From NCBI GenBank assembly GCA_003157445.1, contig PMJN01000223.1:9202-15690 (forward strand): a stretch of DNA of 6,489 nucleotides, in the 5' to 3' direction. The stretch is from Micrococcales bacterium. GTDB lineage: Bacteria > Actinomycetota > Actinomycetes > Actinomycetales > Dermatophilaceae. The notes beneath the pieces are model-generated. The model searched no databases. It was given only the letters and a program-made list of their open reading frames with translations, and was not told the DNA's origin. This document shows positions 6,374 through 6,489 of the stretch, piece by piece. The position numbers and the translations under genes are program-made. Within the stretch, counting starts at the first letter, position 1. Every line of letters starts with the position of its first letter.

Positions 6374-6489
6374 AGTCCACGAAGACCCGACCGTCGACCA
6401 GCTCCTCTTCGACCCGTTGCCCGCTGGTGTCGAATCTGAAGTGCTCAAAGTGCTTTCGGAACTCAAGGTCGACGTTGTCCATGCCGCTG
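6372..6489 (-). CDS. Unrecognised protein, C-terminal 38 residues (cut by window edge)
   Basis: The minus strand is open from the right edge (first full codon at 6488) to a TAG at 6374-6372. The 38 residues end in GQRVEEELVDGRVFVD and include MDNVDLEFRKHFEHFRF; the tail is acidic and hydrophilic with no membrane segment. Of 38 codons, 31 end in G or C, as expected for real coding sequence in this genome and better than the competing frame through the same bases. An ATG at 6482 could make it a 36-residue peptide, but it is more likely the end of a longer gene. I do not recognise the family. Confidence 0.5.
   Translation of the reverse strand, partial: SGMDNVDLEFRKHFEHFRFDTSGQRVEEELVDGRVFVD

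Noticed and set aside
6230..6466. Minus-strand frame with a repeated SAANPLF peptide
   Set aside because: The peptide repeat arises only because the 30-bp DNA repeat is a multiple of three. The frame competes with the better-supported right-edge gene and runs into the GT87 gene start in another frame.

Overview
The window reads as chromosomal DNA from a high-G+C Gram-positive bacterium (Actinomycetia). The best evidence is an unmistakable MtrA/MtrB two-component pair, a signature of that class. The MtrB sensor region and the gene order differ from the mycobacterial layout, where mtrA follows a thymidylate kinase gene, so I would not place it in Mycobacterium; the order cannot be fixed from the sequence. 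Every convincing gene lies on the minus strand, so transcription runs from high to low coordinates.

Right to left: (i) 6372-6489 holds the last 38 codons of an unrecognised gene. (ii) 6216-6371 is a short intergenic region with two near-identical 30-bp units in tandem right after that stop codon. (iii) 5058-6215 encodes a multi-pass membrane glycosyltransferase of the GT87 (DUF2029, GT-C fold) family of polyprenyl-phosphomannose-dependent mannosyltransferases. (iv) 4943-5057 is an intergenic gap with a perfect 9-bp inverted repeat around a weak promoter candidate. (v) 4942 down to 2099 is a compact three-gene unit: two tandem TadE-type pseudopilins and one large TadG-like envelope protein. 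The genes overlap by 8 and 4 bases and are surely co-translated. (vi) 1993-2098 is a gap with a small hairpin and a leader inverted repeat whose 3' arm covers the mtrA ribosome binding site. (vii) 1992 down to 1 carries mtrA and the first 437 codons of mtrB, which runs off the window and has an open frame all the way.

MtrB (membrane sensor kinase) phosphorylates MtrA (OmpR/PhoB-type regulator); in relatives this pair controls cell-wall turnover, division and osmotic responses. The TadE-TadE-TadG trio would sit in the membrane facing outward as minor components of a tight-adherence (Flp) type assembly. The window contains no Flp pilin, TadA ATPase, TadB/TadC platform or prepilin peptidase, so the machine must be encoded elsewhere or the trio works alone. 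The most interesting points are this placement directly upstream of mtrAB, the conserved cysteine pattern of the two TadE paralogues, the twelve extracytoplasmic cysteines of the TadG-like protein, the structured mtrA leader, and the tandem 30-bp repeat. I see no RNA gene, insertion sequence, CRISPR array, phage gene or replication origin.
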